Of a DNA stretch of 54,107 nucleotides, positions 32,372 through 41,653 are shown piece after piece (within the stretch, counting starts at the first letter, position 1; each line of letters opens with the position of its first letter). Origin of the DNA: Sulfurimonas sp. (GTDB taxonomy: Bacteria > Campylobacterota > Campylobacteria > Campylobacterales > Sulfurimonadaceae); the NCBI GenBank assembly GCA_028684815.1, contig JAQUFE010000012.1, positions 1 through 54,107 of the forward strand, read 5' to 3'. A program made the position numbers and the translations under genes. The notes under the pieces were generated by a model that was given only the letters and a program-made list of their open reading frames with translations, did no database searches and was not told the DNA's origin.

Positions 32372-33754
32372 TTAGTTCATCGCTTTATCGTTGATGCTAA
32401 GGACTCCAGCATTTAGTTTAACCTCAAAAACAAGCTTATCATTTTCCTTTTTTGCAAACGAGCCTGCTAAACCTACTAATGGTGCATTTTTCTTTATAAA
32501 GGCAAAAAAGCCCTTTGAGAGCTTTAGAGTTGATGCTAGGTTTATATGTTCAAGTACCTCTTTAGGTGATGATTTTAGATTTTGTTCTAGATTTGGATTT
32601 TCGCTTAGTGTCATTCTCGCCATAAACTTGAAGCCATCTATTGGCTCTTCATTATCAACTCTAATCTCCTTTATAGACAGATCAGGGATGCTTAAAGATA
32701 GTCCTTTAGAGAATATTCTCGTAACTACTTTTTGAAGTTTTTGCTCAAAATCTGGTGAGTTTGTAGCATTTGCATGTGAAGTTAAGACCCTAAACTCTTC
32801 AAATGAATCTTTATCAACTCCATCTAACGAGATATCGTAGTTGGCTTCACTTACCTTGATGCTTTGCACATCTTTACTATTTATCTCCATCTCTTTAAAC
32901 GACATTTTTGTGTAAAATTCTCCTGCATTTGCTTGAACATTTGATGAGATATTTACTTTAAACTCTTCTAAAAATAGACCTAGCTTTTTCTCTCGCTGCT
33001 CTTTTAAAAGAAACGAAAAACTCTCTAAAGAAGCGCTAGATGCGTATGTGCTTTGTGATTCAAATGTTGACGCAGATTTTAAATCTTTTGCCCTAAAGGC
33101 TATTGTTTGATTGTCTGCTTTAACATCTAGAGTAATTTCTGAAATGTTTGTATGAATACCCTTTGGAGCGATGATGGGGCCCTCTCCATAGTAAGTTGCA
33201 TCAAGGAGCTTAAATACCAACTCGTTTCCATTATCAAAAACATACTTCTCATCTATATTCTTAATAAATCCATCAAAAATATTCTTAGAGATATAGTAAT
33301 TCATATGGTAGAGCACACCTTTTGCTTGAAGAAGCTTATCTATATAGTTATAAAAATTTATGCTCTCTTGTTTTAGCTCTTGCTCTAACTCTTCAGGAAG
33401 TGTTATAGGATAAATATCAAGGATTATTTTAGAGCCAATCGGAAAATTACTATACTCTATATCTACACCAATCGTTACACCACCAATAGCCGCTTCAACA
33501 TAAGGAGGTAGTTGTGCATCTGAGTATTGGTTTATAAATTTTACAAACTTTGGTGCATCTCTTAGTATAAATTCATAATGATTTTTTGTATTTAGGTAGC
33601 TATTTTCTGTGGTTTCGTTCTGTATATCTATTCCATTTGCACAAAAGAGGTCAATGTTTTCTTTTAATGTTTTTTGAACCATGCTATTGCCTACAACAGG
33701 CAGAAGGACTACGACTCCTACAACTAAAATTAAAACTATAAGAAATTTTTTCAT
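32372..33754 (-). CDS. DUF945 (YdgA-like) family protein
   Basis: A 460-residue protein with an N-terminal signal or anchor helix (MKKFLIVLILVVGVVVLLPVVG) followed by a long beta-rich periplasmic part, including the N-terminal FILRDAPKFVKFINQ and repeated Asp/Ser-rich strands. The layout fits the DUF945 family, related to E. coli YdgA, whose role is poorly known. It begins a three-gene run with the binding protein and HAD phosphatase. Confidence 0.72.
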   Translation of the reverse strand: MKKFLIVLILVVGVVVLLPVVGNSMVQKTLKENIDLFCANGIDIQNETTENSYLNTKNHYEFILRDAPKFVKFINQYSDAQLPPYVEAAIGGVTIGVDIEYSNFPIGSKIILDIYPITLPEELEQELKQESINFYNYIDKLLQAKGVLYHMNYYISKNIFDGFIKNIDEKYVFDNGNELVFKLLDATYYGEGPIIAPKGIHTNISEITLDVKADNQTIAFRAKDLKSASTFESQSTYASSASLESFSFLLKEQREKKLGLFLEEFKVNISSNVQANAGEFYTKMSFKEMEINSKDVQSIKVSEANYDISLDGVDKDSFEEFRVLTSHANATNSPDFEQKLQKVVTRIFSKGLSLSIPDLSIKEIRVDNEEPIDGFKFMARMTLSENPNLEQNLKSSPKEVLEHINLASTLKLSKGFFAFIKKNAPLVGLAGSFAKKENDKLVFEVKLNAGVLSINDKAMN

Positions 33755-33893
33755 AAACTACCTTTTTTAAAATTGAGAGTATTATATATGAAATATTATT
33801 AATCGCTAGTGAGAAGAGTTTGTAGCTGGGGTTTAGGTTTGTAAGAGGATTGAGGGATATTTAAGAATCGTAAAGTTTATTGGTAATTGTAAG

Positions 33894-33931
33894 TTTTTTT
33901 ACAACCACAAACAAGTTCGCAGTTGTAAAAG
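33894..33931. other. Inverted repeat downstream of rpsI
   Basis: TTTACAAC and GTTGTAAA are inverted around a 20-base spacer. T runs flank it on the wrong side for either strand, so it is not a typical intrinsic terminator. It lies 40-80 bases beyond the rpsI stop. The rest of this 216-base gap shows nothing else. Confidence 0.35.
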
Positions 33932-33970
33932 AGTGACCCAAATAAATTCGGGACACCAAAGGGGTATTGA

Positions 33971-34360
33971 TTAACGCTTAGAGAATTGGCGAGAACGACG
34001 AGCTTTACGCTTACCTGGCTTCTTACGCTCAACAACTCTTGAATCACGAGTCATCATACCAGCTGGTTTTAAAATAGCTTTAATTTCAGGGTTAAAAGAT
34101 ACTAATGCACGAGAAATAGCGTGACGAAGAGCATCTGCTTGACCACCAAAACCACCACCTAAAGTAGTAGCAACGATATCAACTGATGTCTCTTGCTTTG
34201 ATAAAGCAAGTGGCTGTTTAACACGAAGTTTCTTAGCTTCAAGTCCACCTAACCATGCGTCTAGTGAAAGACCATTGATAGTGATGTTACCTGTTCCTGG
34301 AGTTAACCATACTTTTGCGATTGACGCTTTACGGCGTCCTGTTGCATAAATTTTTGCCAT
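33971..34360 (-). CDS. rpsI: Small ribosomal subunit protein uS9
   Basis: A 129-residue S9. It opens [18 protein letters not shown] and ends in the basic tail [17 protein letters not shown], whose last Arg reaches the P-site tRNA. It is in the usual operon after rplM (ten bases). Confidence 0.98.
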   Translation of the reverse strand: MAKIYATGRRKASIAKVWLTPGTGNITINGLSLDAWLGGLEAKKLRVKQPLALSKQETSVDIVATTLGGGFGGQADALRHAISRALVSFNPEIKAILKPAGMMTRDSRVVERKKPGKRKARRSRQFSKR

Positions 34361-34370
34361 CTGCTTGTCC

Positions 34371-34793
34371 TTACTTTGCTATTTGTGCAGTGTGTGGATG
34401 AGTATCACCTGCATAAATTTTTAATTTTTTAAGCATTTTAGCGCCAAGCTTAGTTTTAGGAAGCATACCACGAGTAGCTAATTTATATAGTTTCTCTGGA
34501 TTTTTTGCTAAAAGCTCAGTCATTTTAACGCTCTTTGTGCTACCAAAGTAACCTGAGTGAGAAAAATACTCTTTGTTTGCCACTTTACCAAGTCCGTTGA
34601 ACTTAGCTTTAGAAGCGTTGATGATAACTACGAAGTCACCACAATCAATATTTGGAGTATAACAAGGCTTATTCTTACCACGAAGTATAGTAGCTACTTC
34701 TGTAATCATACGACCGAAAGTTTTACCCTCTGCATCAATCAAAACCCATTTTTGATCGATTTGTTCAGAAGTTGCAATTTTTGTAAATTTCAT
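34371..34793 (-). CDS. rplM: Large ribosomal subunit protein uL13
   Basis: A 140-residue L13 with the typical [25 protein letters not shown] near the start, [11 protein letters not shown] in the centre, and the MLPKTKLG segment near 110. First gene of the rplM-rpsI operon. The addBA-rplM-rpsI neighbourhood is similar to Campylobacter (Cj1479c-Cj1482c, recalled), except that two further genes and repeats are inserted here. Confidence 0.98.
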   Translation of the reverse strand: MKFTKIATSEQIDQKWVLIDAEGKTFGRMITEVATILRGKNKPCYTPNIDCGDFVVIINASKAKFNGLGKVANKEYFSHSGYFGSTKSVKMTELLAKNPEKLYKLATRGMLPKTKLGAKMLKKLKIYAGDTHPHTAQIAK

Positions 34794-34915
34794 GACCTTA
34801 GAACCTTTCTTTTTATTTTCTTGGCGGAAGTATAACCATATAAGCTTAAATATGGCTTTATTTATGTTTATTTTAAGCTTCTAAAAGTGTGACTTTAAAG
34901 TGGGTAATGCTTTCC

Positions 34916-35000
34916 CTAGTTCCCACGCTCTGCGTAGGAACTCATATGTATCTGAGCTAAATATATATAGGCTCCCACGCAGAGCGTGGGAGCCAGAGAG
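34916..35000 (+). repeat. Family A element A16
   Basis: Located between the rplM start and the LysE-family gene stop. Arm one is TCCCACGC-TCT-GCGTAGGA (one mismatch) and arm two is a perfect TCCCACGC-AGA-GCGTGGGA. The linker is shorter by a few bases than in the other copies. It ends 16 bases before the LysE-family stop. Confidence 0.86.
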
Positions 35001-35015
35001 AGATTTATGGTTATC

Positions 35016-35627
35016 TTAAGTTTGTAAATTGCTTAGTAAATTTACAAACATTGCCAGTCCAAAACTTAGCAAAATCATCGCTGAGAAGATGTTTATCCAG
35101 TAAGAGACTCTAGGCGATATCCTATGTTTAGATCTATGAACTAGGTATGGCATGATGGTTATCCAAAGCGCTATGGCACTAAGCATCCCAAAGAGAGTGC
35201 TAAACATTTCTAGCTCTTTAGATACTACAAAGCCTGAAACACTTAACCAAAAACCTATAGTATATGGATTTATAAAAGTTAGAGTCAACCCTTTTATATA
35301 GAGTTTTGAATAACTGTTTTTTTTAGATACTTGACCCACTGCTTGCTTATTATTTCTGCTTTTAAAAATACCATACGCTAGGTAAATAAGAAAAATAGCT
35401 CCAAAAAAAGAGAGAGAGTTTAAAATATAAGGTTGTTTGAAAAAAGCCACAAGTCCAAGCATGATTAAAAAGAGATAGATAATATCAGAACTCATCGCTC
35501 CAAGACCTATCATTACCGCACTTTTGTACTCTTTTATAGCTTCATTCATTATAAGAATATTTATCGGACCTAGTGGGACAGCCGCACCAAGTCCGAGTAA
35601 AAATCCCTCAAAAAACGAGAGAATCAA
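35016..35627 (-). CDS. LysE/RhtB-family amino-acid exporter
   Basis: A 203-residue membrane protein with about six helices. The family signature GLGAAVPLGPINILIMNEAI is at about 11-30, and FINPYTIGFWLSVSGF is at about 113-128. Transported substrate unknown. The start is a TTG that immediately follows the rubredoxin TAA stop (TAATTG), with GGAG four or five bases upstream inside the rubredoxin gene. No ATG fits the N-terminus better, so translation appears coupled to rubredoxin. Confidence 0.83.
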   Translation of the reverse strand: MILSFFEGFLLGLGAAVPLGPINILIMNEAIKEYKSAVMIGLGAMSSDIIYLFLIMLGLVAFFKQPYILNSLSFFGAIFLIYLAYGIFKSRNNKQAVGQVSKKNSYSKLYIKGLTLTFINPYTIGFWLSVSGFVVSKELEMFSTLFGMLSAIALWITIMPYLVHRSKHRISPRVSYWINIFSAMILLSFGLAMFVNLLSNLQT

Positions 35628-35795
35628 TTACTCTCCATCATAGGGAGAAAAGTCCTCTTTTGATACTCCACACTCAGGACAAACCCAATCATCAGGAATA
35701 TCAAGAAATGCGGTCCCAGGAGCTATATCTCCATCAGGGTCGCCAATCTCAGGATCGTAAATCCAACCACAAACATCGCAAATATACTTCTTCAT
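35628..35795 (-). CDS. Rubredoxin
   Basis: A 55-residue one-iron electron carrier. All four iron ligands are present: C6-x2-C9-G (YICDVCGW) and C39-P-x-C42-G (WVCPECGV). The aromatic and Gly/Asp pattern [17 protein letters not shown] between them is typical. Small rubredoxins serve oxygen or peroxide reduction systems and other redox partners (family knowledge); the partner is unknown here. It has GGAAAG before the ATG and a TATAAT box upstream, and the LysE-type gene starts directly after its stop. Confidence 0.95.
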   Translation of the reverse strand: MKKYICDVCGWIYDPEIGDPDGDIAPGTAFLDIPDDWVCPECGVSKEDFSPYDGE

Positions 35796-35824
35796 CGTCT
35801 TTCCTTATGTTAATCTAGGCAATG

Positions 35825-35830
35825 ATTATA
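35825..35830 (-). promoter_or_regulatory. Candidate -10 box of the rubredoxin gene
   Basis: Perfect TATAAT on the minus strand in the context TTTTGATATAATCATTG, 30 bases before the rubredoxin ATG and between it and the addA stop. Confidence 0.55.
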
Positions 35831-35906
35831 TCAAAATTAACATCTCTTTAAAAGCAAAATTCTCATCCCCTAGCTTTGTGGCATGCAATGCTTATAACAC
35901 CTTGTT

Positions 35907-38639
35907 TTAAAGGACTTCTCTGAGTATAGTATCCAAAGTAGAGTCTTGTAAATAAACTATACACCCACTTACTTTTTGTTTCGTTATCTCTCTTATCGCT
36001 TCCATATAGTTTCTTACTTGGGCTTCATGATTTTGGGCGTGGTTTTGGCTTGATTTGTAGTCTATGACTGTAAAACTTCCATCTCTGTGTTTTATCAGCA
36101 AGTCTATATATCTAAGATTGTTTTTATAGCGAAGCGCTTGCTCTTTATAGATTTCGCCATTGAGTTTTAAGGTAAATTTCTCATTTTCAAGTAGTTTTAT
36201 AACTCTACTCTCTATCTCATCTATCTCATCTACTTCTAGTGTATATCCATATCTGTTTAGCATCATATTTTTTGCATTTGTTATGCTATTTATTGAAAAA
36301 TCTGCCAGCATCTCAAGCATATAGTGAAGGGCTATACCAAAATTCATAGCCTTTAAATCCTCTTCTTGTGGCTCTTCTAGCTTTAAGATATCACTTTGAG
36401 TTCCATAATATAGCTCTTCGTAGCTAAACTCATAAAGCATCTCATTTGTCTGCTCGTCTCTTTTTTGCAACACATTTGGGCTTGGTTTTTCCCCTAGAGT
36501 TTGGGCTTTTAACTCTAAGATATCAAAGCTAGAATCTTTTAGTTTTGCTACAACGCAAAGACTCTCTTTTGCCCTTGTAAATGCGACATAGAGAGCATTT
36601 AGAGTGTCTTCCTTTGCTAAGATTTTCTCTTTTGCTAGTGCCTCGGCGTACCCCTCATCTAACTCATCTCGCCCCTTTACTCTTAAGTAAACATCTCTTA
36701 GCTTGATGCCATCGTATTCATAAACTATGGCATCTCTAGCTGGTGGGGCTTTTTTGAGCCTATCCATAACTATGACATGCTCGTATTCTAGTCCTTTTGA
36801 CTTGTGAATAGTCAGAACTCTTACTCCACTTATGTCAGATGCAGCAGCACTAATGTCAAGTCTCTCATACTCAAAAAGTAGAGCTTCTATATCATCATAA
36901 GCGCTGATGGCATCTAAAAAGCGGATAAGGTGAAAGTCATCACTAAATAGTCTGTACTTATCTATGGCGCCTTTTATGAGCTGTGAGAGTTTTGCTTTTT
37001 TCAAATCTACTTTTGCGATAATCTCTGCATCTCTTTGGATGAGTGCAAAAAAGTTGTACCTATAGATATCTTCATCAAAGTACAGATACTTCAGGTACTC
37101 CAAAACCGCTTTTACACTTCTTTGGTTTATAAGTTTTGTTGTTGTCTCTGTGACTACTTCAATATTTTTCTCTTCTAAAAGCTCTTTTATAACTTCGCCA
37201 TCTCCGTTTGTAGCACAGAGTATAGCTATCTCGTTTATGTCTGCGTTTAAGCTTATGAGCTCTTTTGTTTTAGCAAGTGTAGCATCTAGGATGTCCTCGC
37301 TCTCTCTTACTTCAACATATCCGCCATCAGCATCTAACCTTGTCTTTTGTGGTGCATAGTTTTTTATCTTATCTTTAAATGTCTCATTTACAAACTCTAT
37401 GATATTTTTTTGAGATCTGTAGTTTGTAAGAAGAGCTTCAACTTCTGTATGACACTCACGCACAACCTCTCCAAAGAGTGCGCTCACACCACCACGAAAT
37501 CTATATATAGACTGTTTCACATCTCCAACAAAAAAGAAACTCGCTTCCTCTTTTACTCCGCTACCTGAGACTATCTCACTAATGAGCGGTTTTAGTATCT
37601 CATACTGCAAGATGCTAGTGTCCTGAAACTCATCTAAAAGAATGTGTTCAATGTTGGCATCTAGTCTAAAGTACAAAAATTCACTATCAATCTGCTCTTT
37701 TAAAATCTTATATACTAAGAGTGTGACATCGTTAAAACTTAGCTCACTATCTTCCATATATAGTGCTTTTTTTGCCTTTTCATAGATGTGAGTGAGCTCA
37801 CTTAGTGCGTAAAAGAAGTTCTGCTCTTTTGCTCTTGTGTGCGCTTTAATGGCATCTTGAATCTCTCTTAGATGCACATCCATCTCTGGAGTAAAACACT
37901 TTGAAAATGTTCTATAGTCAAGACTCTCACGACCTAGCCAACTCTTTTCTAGCAAGCCTGTAAAAGTCGTGGCATCTACTGAGTTTATAACAGTAGAAGA
38001 AGCCGCTTTGCATCTACTCACTATCTCTCTCAGGCTCTCTAAATGGGTTAGCGCTATATCTTCATAGTGCAAGAACTCCTCTTTTTTAAACTCTAAGTGT
38101 AATAGTTCTTGTTGCTTGATATAAAACTCATCTAAAAGTGTAAAAATATCTGTAAGTCTCTTGTTTGATTGAAGCGAGAGCGTGATGAGTGTATCTTTTT
38201 TTCTTGCAATTTCCACCTCTTTTAAAAAGCGTGAGAGGAGTTTTAACTCATGTTGAGAGCCCATAGTTGTGAAGTCTGGCATGAGTGAAGCGTAGAGTGA
38301 GAACTTTCGTAGGATGTGTGAGAAAAACTTATCTATGGTCATGATTTTAGAGTTTGAGTTTAGAAACTTCTCTAAAATCTCATCTCTGTTTTTGAGTAGC
38401 TCTGCCTTTTTTAGACCAGTAACCTCTACTATCTCATCTAATTCGCCCCTACTCTCTAACTCCTCTAAAGTCTGAACTATCCTCTCTTGCATCTCATAGG
38501 CTGCTTTGTTTGTAAAAGTGAGTGCTAAGATTTTTGAAGGAGATGCACCAAAAAAAAGCAAAGAGAGATAACGAACTACAAGCATAAAAGTCTTACCACT
38601 TCCAGCACTCGCTTCATAAGCTAGGTTTTGTTTAAACAT
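35907..38639 (-). CDS. addA: AddA-like helicase-nuclease (UvrD/RecB type)
   Basis: A 910-residue superfamily 1 helicase with a C-terminal RecB-type nuclease. Walker A is EASAGSGKTFML near the N-terminus; motif Ia, LALTFTNKAAYEM; Walker B, ILLDEFQDTSILQYE; motif III region, GDVKQSIYRFRGG; motif VI, LYVAFTRAKESL. The nuclease motif is FTVIDYKSSQ near the end. It acts with AddB in double-strand break repair and recombination. The ATG at 38639 has AGGCAG upstream; an in-frame TTG at 38666 is the alternative and would place the ribosome site in the adjacent repeat. Family A element A17 separates it from addB. Confidence 0.88.
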   Translation of the reverse strand: MFKQNLAYEASAGSGKTFMLVVRYLSLLFFGASPSKILALTFTNKAAYEMQERIVQTLEELESRGELDEIVEVTGLKKAELLKNRDEILEKFLNSNSKIMTIDKFFSHILRKFSLYASLMPDFTTMGSQHELKLLSRFLKEVEIARKKDTLITLSLQSNKRLTDIFTLLDEFYIKQQELLHLEFKKEEFLHYEDIALTHLESLREIVSRCKAASSTVINSVDATTFTGLLEKSWLGRESLDYRTFSKCFTPEMDVHLREIQDAIKAHTRAKEQNFFYALSELTHIYEKAKKALYMEDSELSFNDVTLLVYKILKEQIDSEFLYFRLDANIEHILLDEFQDTSILQYEILKPLISEIVSGSGVKEEASFFFVGDVKQSIYRFRGGVSALFGEVVRECHTEVEALLTNYRSQKNIIEFVNETFKDKIKNYAPQKTRLDADGGYVEVRESEDILDATLAKTKELISLNADINEIAILCATNGDGEVIKELLEEKNIEVVTETTTKLINQRSVKAVLEYLKYLYFDEDIYRYNFFALIQRDAEIIAKVDLKKAKLSQLIKGAIDKYRLFSDDFHLIRFLDAISAYDDIEALLFEYERLDISAAASDISGVRVLTIHKSKGLEYEHVIVMDRLKKAPPARDAIVYEYDGIKLRDVYLRVKGRDELDEGYAEALAKEKILAKEDTLNALYVAFTRAKESLCVVAKLKDSSFDILELKAQTLGEKPSPNVLQKRDEQTNEMLYEFSYEELYYGTQSDILKLEEPQEEDLKAMNFGIALHYMLEMLADFSINSITNAKNMMLNRYGYTLEVDEIDEIESRVIKLLENEKFTLKLNGEIYKEQALRYKNNLRYIDLLIKHRDGSFTVIDYKSSQNHAQNHEAQVRNYMEAIREITKQKVSGCIVYLQDSTLDTILREVL

Positions 38640-38671
38640 GTTTACTGCCTTTTTTTTATCACTCAAGTCTA

Positions 38672-38757
38672 TCTGGCTCCCATGCTCCGCGTGGGAGTCT
38701 ATATATATAACTGTAACTCAGATATATATGAGTTCCAACGCAGAGCATTGGAACTAG
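38672..38757 (-). repeat. Family A element A17 between addB and addA
   Basis: Arm one is TCCCATGC-TCC-GCGTGGGA and arm two is TTCCAACGC-AGA-GCATTGGAA with an A-T exchange in the stem that is compensated on both sides. It occupies almost the entire 137-base space between the two subunit genes, with its end about 30 bases before the addA ATG and its other end 20 bases after the addB stop. Confidence 0.87.
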
Positions 38758-38776
38758 AAAAGTTTTTACTAGCTAC

Positions 38777-41131
38777 TCACTCTCTGCCACACATGATTTT
38801 ATATTCACAATATTGGCAATGCTTTATATCTTCACACAGCTCAAAATTTACCTCTTCTATCATGAGTAAATCTTTTATATGTGAGGCTAAAATCTCTAGT
38901 TTCTCTTGTAAAAAACTCTCATTTGCTATCTTTGTCTCTTTTAAATCATAATATCCGCAGGAGCTAACTTCTTTAAGCTGTGAAGCTAAAAGATAGTAAA
39001 ACTCCAGCTGAAAATCTGTCGCTTCGCTAAAGTTTTTTGCTGTAAATGTTGGGTATGAGCCTGTTTTGTAGTCAAGAACTTCTAAGATATTATCTTTGAT
39101 ATCTATCCTGTCTATTGTCCCCATAAGCTTCATCCCAGCATAGGTACTCTTTAGCTCTTTCTCGCAAGCAAAGACTCTATAGCTATTACTAAATCTCTCT
39201 ATCTCAAAAATACAAAATGCCTCTAGTCTTCTCTTTTGTAGCTCGATGAGATACTTATCTAGCTCACTCTTACCACGAACTGCATCTAACTCTGTGTGCA
39301 AATCCTTTTTTAGCTCTTCTTTATCTCTGTAAAAACTTTTTTTCGTATATAGATTTTTCAAAGCTTCATGAACAGCTGTTCCTATCTCATGCTCAGCTGG
39401 CATATCTTTTGGGATTTCATGGTTTTTTATGGCTTTTATATATTTGTAGTAGTATCTTCTTTTGCAGGTTAGAAATATTTTTAACTTTGTTGCTGAGAGC
39501 GTTACATCTTTAAAACTATAGGCGAGTCTTATCTCATCCTCTTTTGGTGCAATTTGTTCTCTAGACTCACAAAAGAGTATCTCTGCGTAGTCTTGCTCTG
39601 CGAAATTGTTTTGCTCTTTAATGCCTAGATGCTTTAAAAACCTAGATGGACTGCTCTCTTGTGAGCTTACATAGGAGATGGCTACCTCTTTTGCTGAGTT
39701 TATTAGCATCTCGTAGTAGTATTTTTGTAAGTTTTCTCTGTCACTCATAGTTGGCAAGCTTGCCATCTCTCTTATGTTTGTGTTTAAAAACATATCTTTA
39801 TCACTTCGCTTTGGAACATTTGCGTCGCTAAAGTCAAGAATGATAACCCCGTCAAAGCTGATGGCTCTAGTCTCTAGTAATCCCATGACGGTAACTTCAC
39901 CACCTCTTACATCATCTAAGGCTGTGCTATTTAATCTTTGTAAAAACATTGATATGAGAGATTTTACACTCATCTCTTTCATGCTTGGGAGTATATTTTT
40001 TAGCAGATATACCTGTTCATTATATATCTTCTTCTGCTCAGATGTAACTTCGCATAACTCTAAAAAGGAGTTTAGAAGTTTAGTAGCATCTATCTCATGA
40101 GTTTTTTTATAGTAGATGCCAAAGAGCTCTTTGTATATCTCATCGCCAAATCTTTGAAGTCTTGCGAAGTTTTCTTGTGATGCGTTCTCTATCGCCATTG
40201 TTGAAGCGTTTATCTTTTGGTAGATGAGTGATGTGTTAAATGGCTCGCCCATGGCAAAGTTAAAGTTACCTAGCTTATCAAAATCTCTTAGATGCTTTGC
40301 CGTACTCTCATCTGGTAAAACAATAGCGATGTTTTTTGCCTCATAACCCATTTTTATAAAATCGTAAATCTTTTTCTTCGCAAACGCGACTTGTAGTAGA
40401 TTTTGGCTAAAAGATTCACAGCTTATACTTTTGTTCTGTTTTATCGGCTCTTTTTCTAGCACTTCTTTAGTGTTTAGTGATATTTTATATCTAAATCCCA
40501 CTTCAAACTCTATCTCTGCAATATGTGCCAATCTCTCTTGCATCTTAGAGTTAAACTTCGTTGCATCAAAGATAATAGTGATGTTTGAATAGGCACAGCA
40601 CTTCTCTAGAAGTTCAAACTCAAAGTTTGTAATGTGACCAACTGCTCTTAGTTCTATCTCTTTATGCTCATTTATATAGGAGCTGTTAAACTCATAAAGC
40701 TTTGATAAAAAGATTCTGTCTAGTATTTTTCTCTCATTGCAGAGATTTTCAAATCGTTTATACAACTCTTGGAGTATGCTAATGTGCTCTTCATACTCTG
40801 CATATATATCAGAAGTATCAAGCTCATTTATATCATACATCTCAGCACTAAGCTCTTGAAAAAACTTGAAAATATATGAAGAGTTTTTTGTAAAAGTAAA
40901 GAAGTTTCTCTCGATGCGAAGCGAGGAAAATGAGTTAAAGTCTGAAGCTTCTAAAAGAAGTAAAACCCTACTATCTTCATCTACCATCTTCATATCTTTT
41001 ACGATGCACAGCTTTGAGAGAAACTCGCTCATACTTATGTAGTTTGGTAAAAAAAGTGTTTGATCTTTAAACTGAAGTAGCTCGTGGCGAATCGCACGAG
41101 CTGTTGGGAGGATAATTGTTTTGTTTTGCAT
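38777..41131 (-). CDS. addB: AddB-like subunit (inactivated helicase fold with PD-(D/E)XK nuclease)
   Basis: A 784-residue protein. The N-terminal half lacks a Walker A motif but keeps UvrD-like segments. The C-terminal quarter is a RecB-type nuclease: ATKLKIFLTCKRRYYYKYIKAI, EIGTAVHEALKNLY, and the catalytic ILEVLDYKTGSYP. One Cys of a probable iron-sulfur staple is in FLTCKRR and the others are in CQYCEYKIMCGRE at the C-terminus, as in AddB. It is shorter than Bacillus AddB, as usual for epsilonproteobacteria. It precedes addA, and the cbb3 accessory genes lie just upstream, an order I recall from Campylobacter. Confidence 0.87.
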   Translation of the reverse strand: MQNKTIILPTARAIRHELLQFKDQTLFLPNYISMSEFLSKLCIVKDMKMVDEDSRVLLLLEASDFNSFSSLRIERNFFTFTKNSSYIFKFFQELSAEMYDINELDTSDIYAEYEEHISILQELYKRFENLCNERKILDRIFLSKLYEFNSSYINEHKEIELRAVGHITNFEFELLEKCCAYSNITIIFDATKFNSKMQERLAHIAEIEFEVGFRYKISLNTKEVLEKEPIKQNKSISCESFSQNLLQVAFAKKKIYDFIKMGYEAKNIAIVLPDESTAKHLRDFDKLGNFNFAMGEPFNTSLIYQKINASTMAIENASQENFARLQRFGDEIYKELFGIYYKKTHEIDATKLLNSFLELCEVTSEQKKIYNEQVYLLKNILPSMKEMSVKSLISMFLQRLNSTALDDVRGGEVTVMGLLETRAISFDGVIILDFSDANVPKRSDKDMFLNTNIREMASLPTMSDRENLQKYYYEMLINSAKEVAISYVSSQESSPSRFLKHLGIKEQNNFAEQDYAEILFCESREQIAPKEDEIRLAYSFKDVTLSATKLKIFLTCKRRYYYKYIKAIKNHEIPKDMPAEHEIGTAVHEALKNLYTKKSFYRDKEELKKDLHTELDAVRGKSELDKYLIELQKRRLEAFCIFEIERFSNSYRVFACEKELKSTYAGMKLMGTIDRIDIKDNILEVLDYKTGSYPTFTAKNFSEATDFQLEFYYLLASQLKEVSSCGYYDLKETKIANESFLQEKLEILASHIKDLLMIEEVNFELCEDIKHCQYCEYKIMCGRE

Positions 41132-41146
41132 AAGGAATATTATAGT

Positions 41147-41653
41147 CTAATATTCTAAAATCTCATCTTTTCTTGTATCTGCTTTTATGTTGTAGTATCT
41201 TTCAAGTTCGCCAACATTTACCTTAGCCATAATATCCCATCTACCCTCTACTGGTATCTTTATAGACTCAAAACTGTAGATGCCATCATTGACATTAAAA
41301 GTCTCTAGTGTCTGATCATATTTATGGTTATTTGGTCTTGTTATGATTATTTTTAATTTCGCATCGTTTATAGGGTTGCTTGACTTGTCTGTAACTTTAT
41401 ACTTTATGATGCTATCATCAAGGTGTAAACCCTCATTTATATACTCTATGGTGTACTCTTTATCAAAAGCTATGCGAGCTTCTATGATTTCATTTGCTGC
41501 CGCATCAGCCTCTTGATATCCTCTCATATAGGTATCACTATCTTCAACTGGAAGTTTATTAGTTATAACAACTGTTGCAACACAGGCACCAAAAACTAAA
41601 ATTATGGCTATACTAATTGCGTATGGCCAAATTATTCCACTATTTTTTTTCAT
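41147..41653 (-). CDS. FixH-family protein (cbb3 oxidase accessory)
   Basis: A 168-residue protein with a hydrophobic N-terminal helix (about 9-30) and a beta-rich periplasmic domain (NDAKLKIIITRPNNHKYDQTL, then EGRWDIMAKVNVGELERYYNIK) resembling FixH/CcoH, which helps assemble cbb3 oxidase. Its position downstream of ccoNOQP supports that role. It overlaps the preceding gene by 14 bases. Confidence 0.78.
   Translation of the reverse strand: MKKNSGIIWPYAISIAIILVFGACVATVVITNKLPVEDSDTYMRGYQEADAAANEIIEARIAFDKEYTIEYINEGLHLDDSIIKYKVTDKSSNPINDAKLKIIITRPNNHKYDQTLETFNVNDGIYSFESIKIPVEGRWDIMAKVNVGELERYYNIKADTRKDEILEY

Noticed and set aside
33894-33931. Terminator of rplM-rpsI
   Set aside because: The inverted repeat is good, but T runs are on the wrong side on both strands.
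6525-38757. CRISPR array or tandem-repeat locus made by the many hairpin repeats
   Set aside because: Copies are scattered between genes in both orientations, with no regular spacers and no cas genes; the double-hairpin design fits REPINs.
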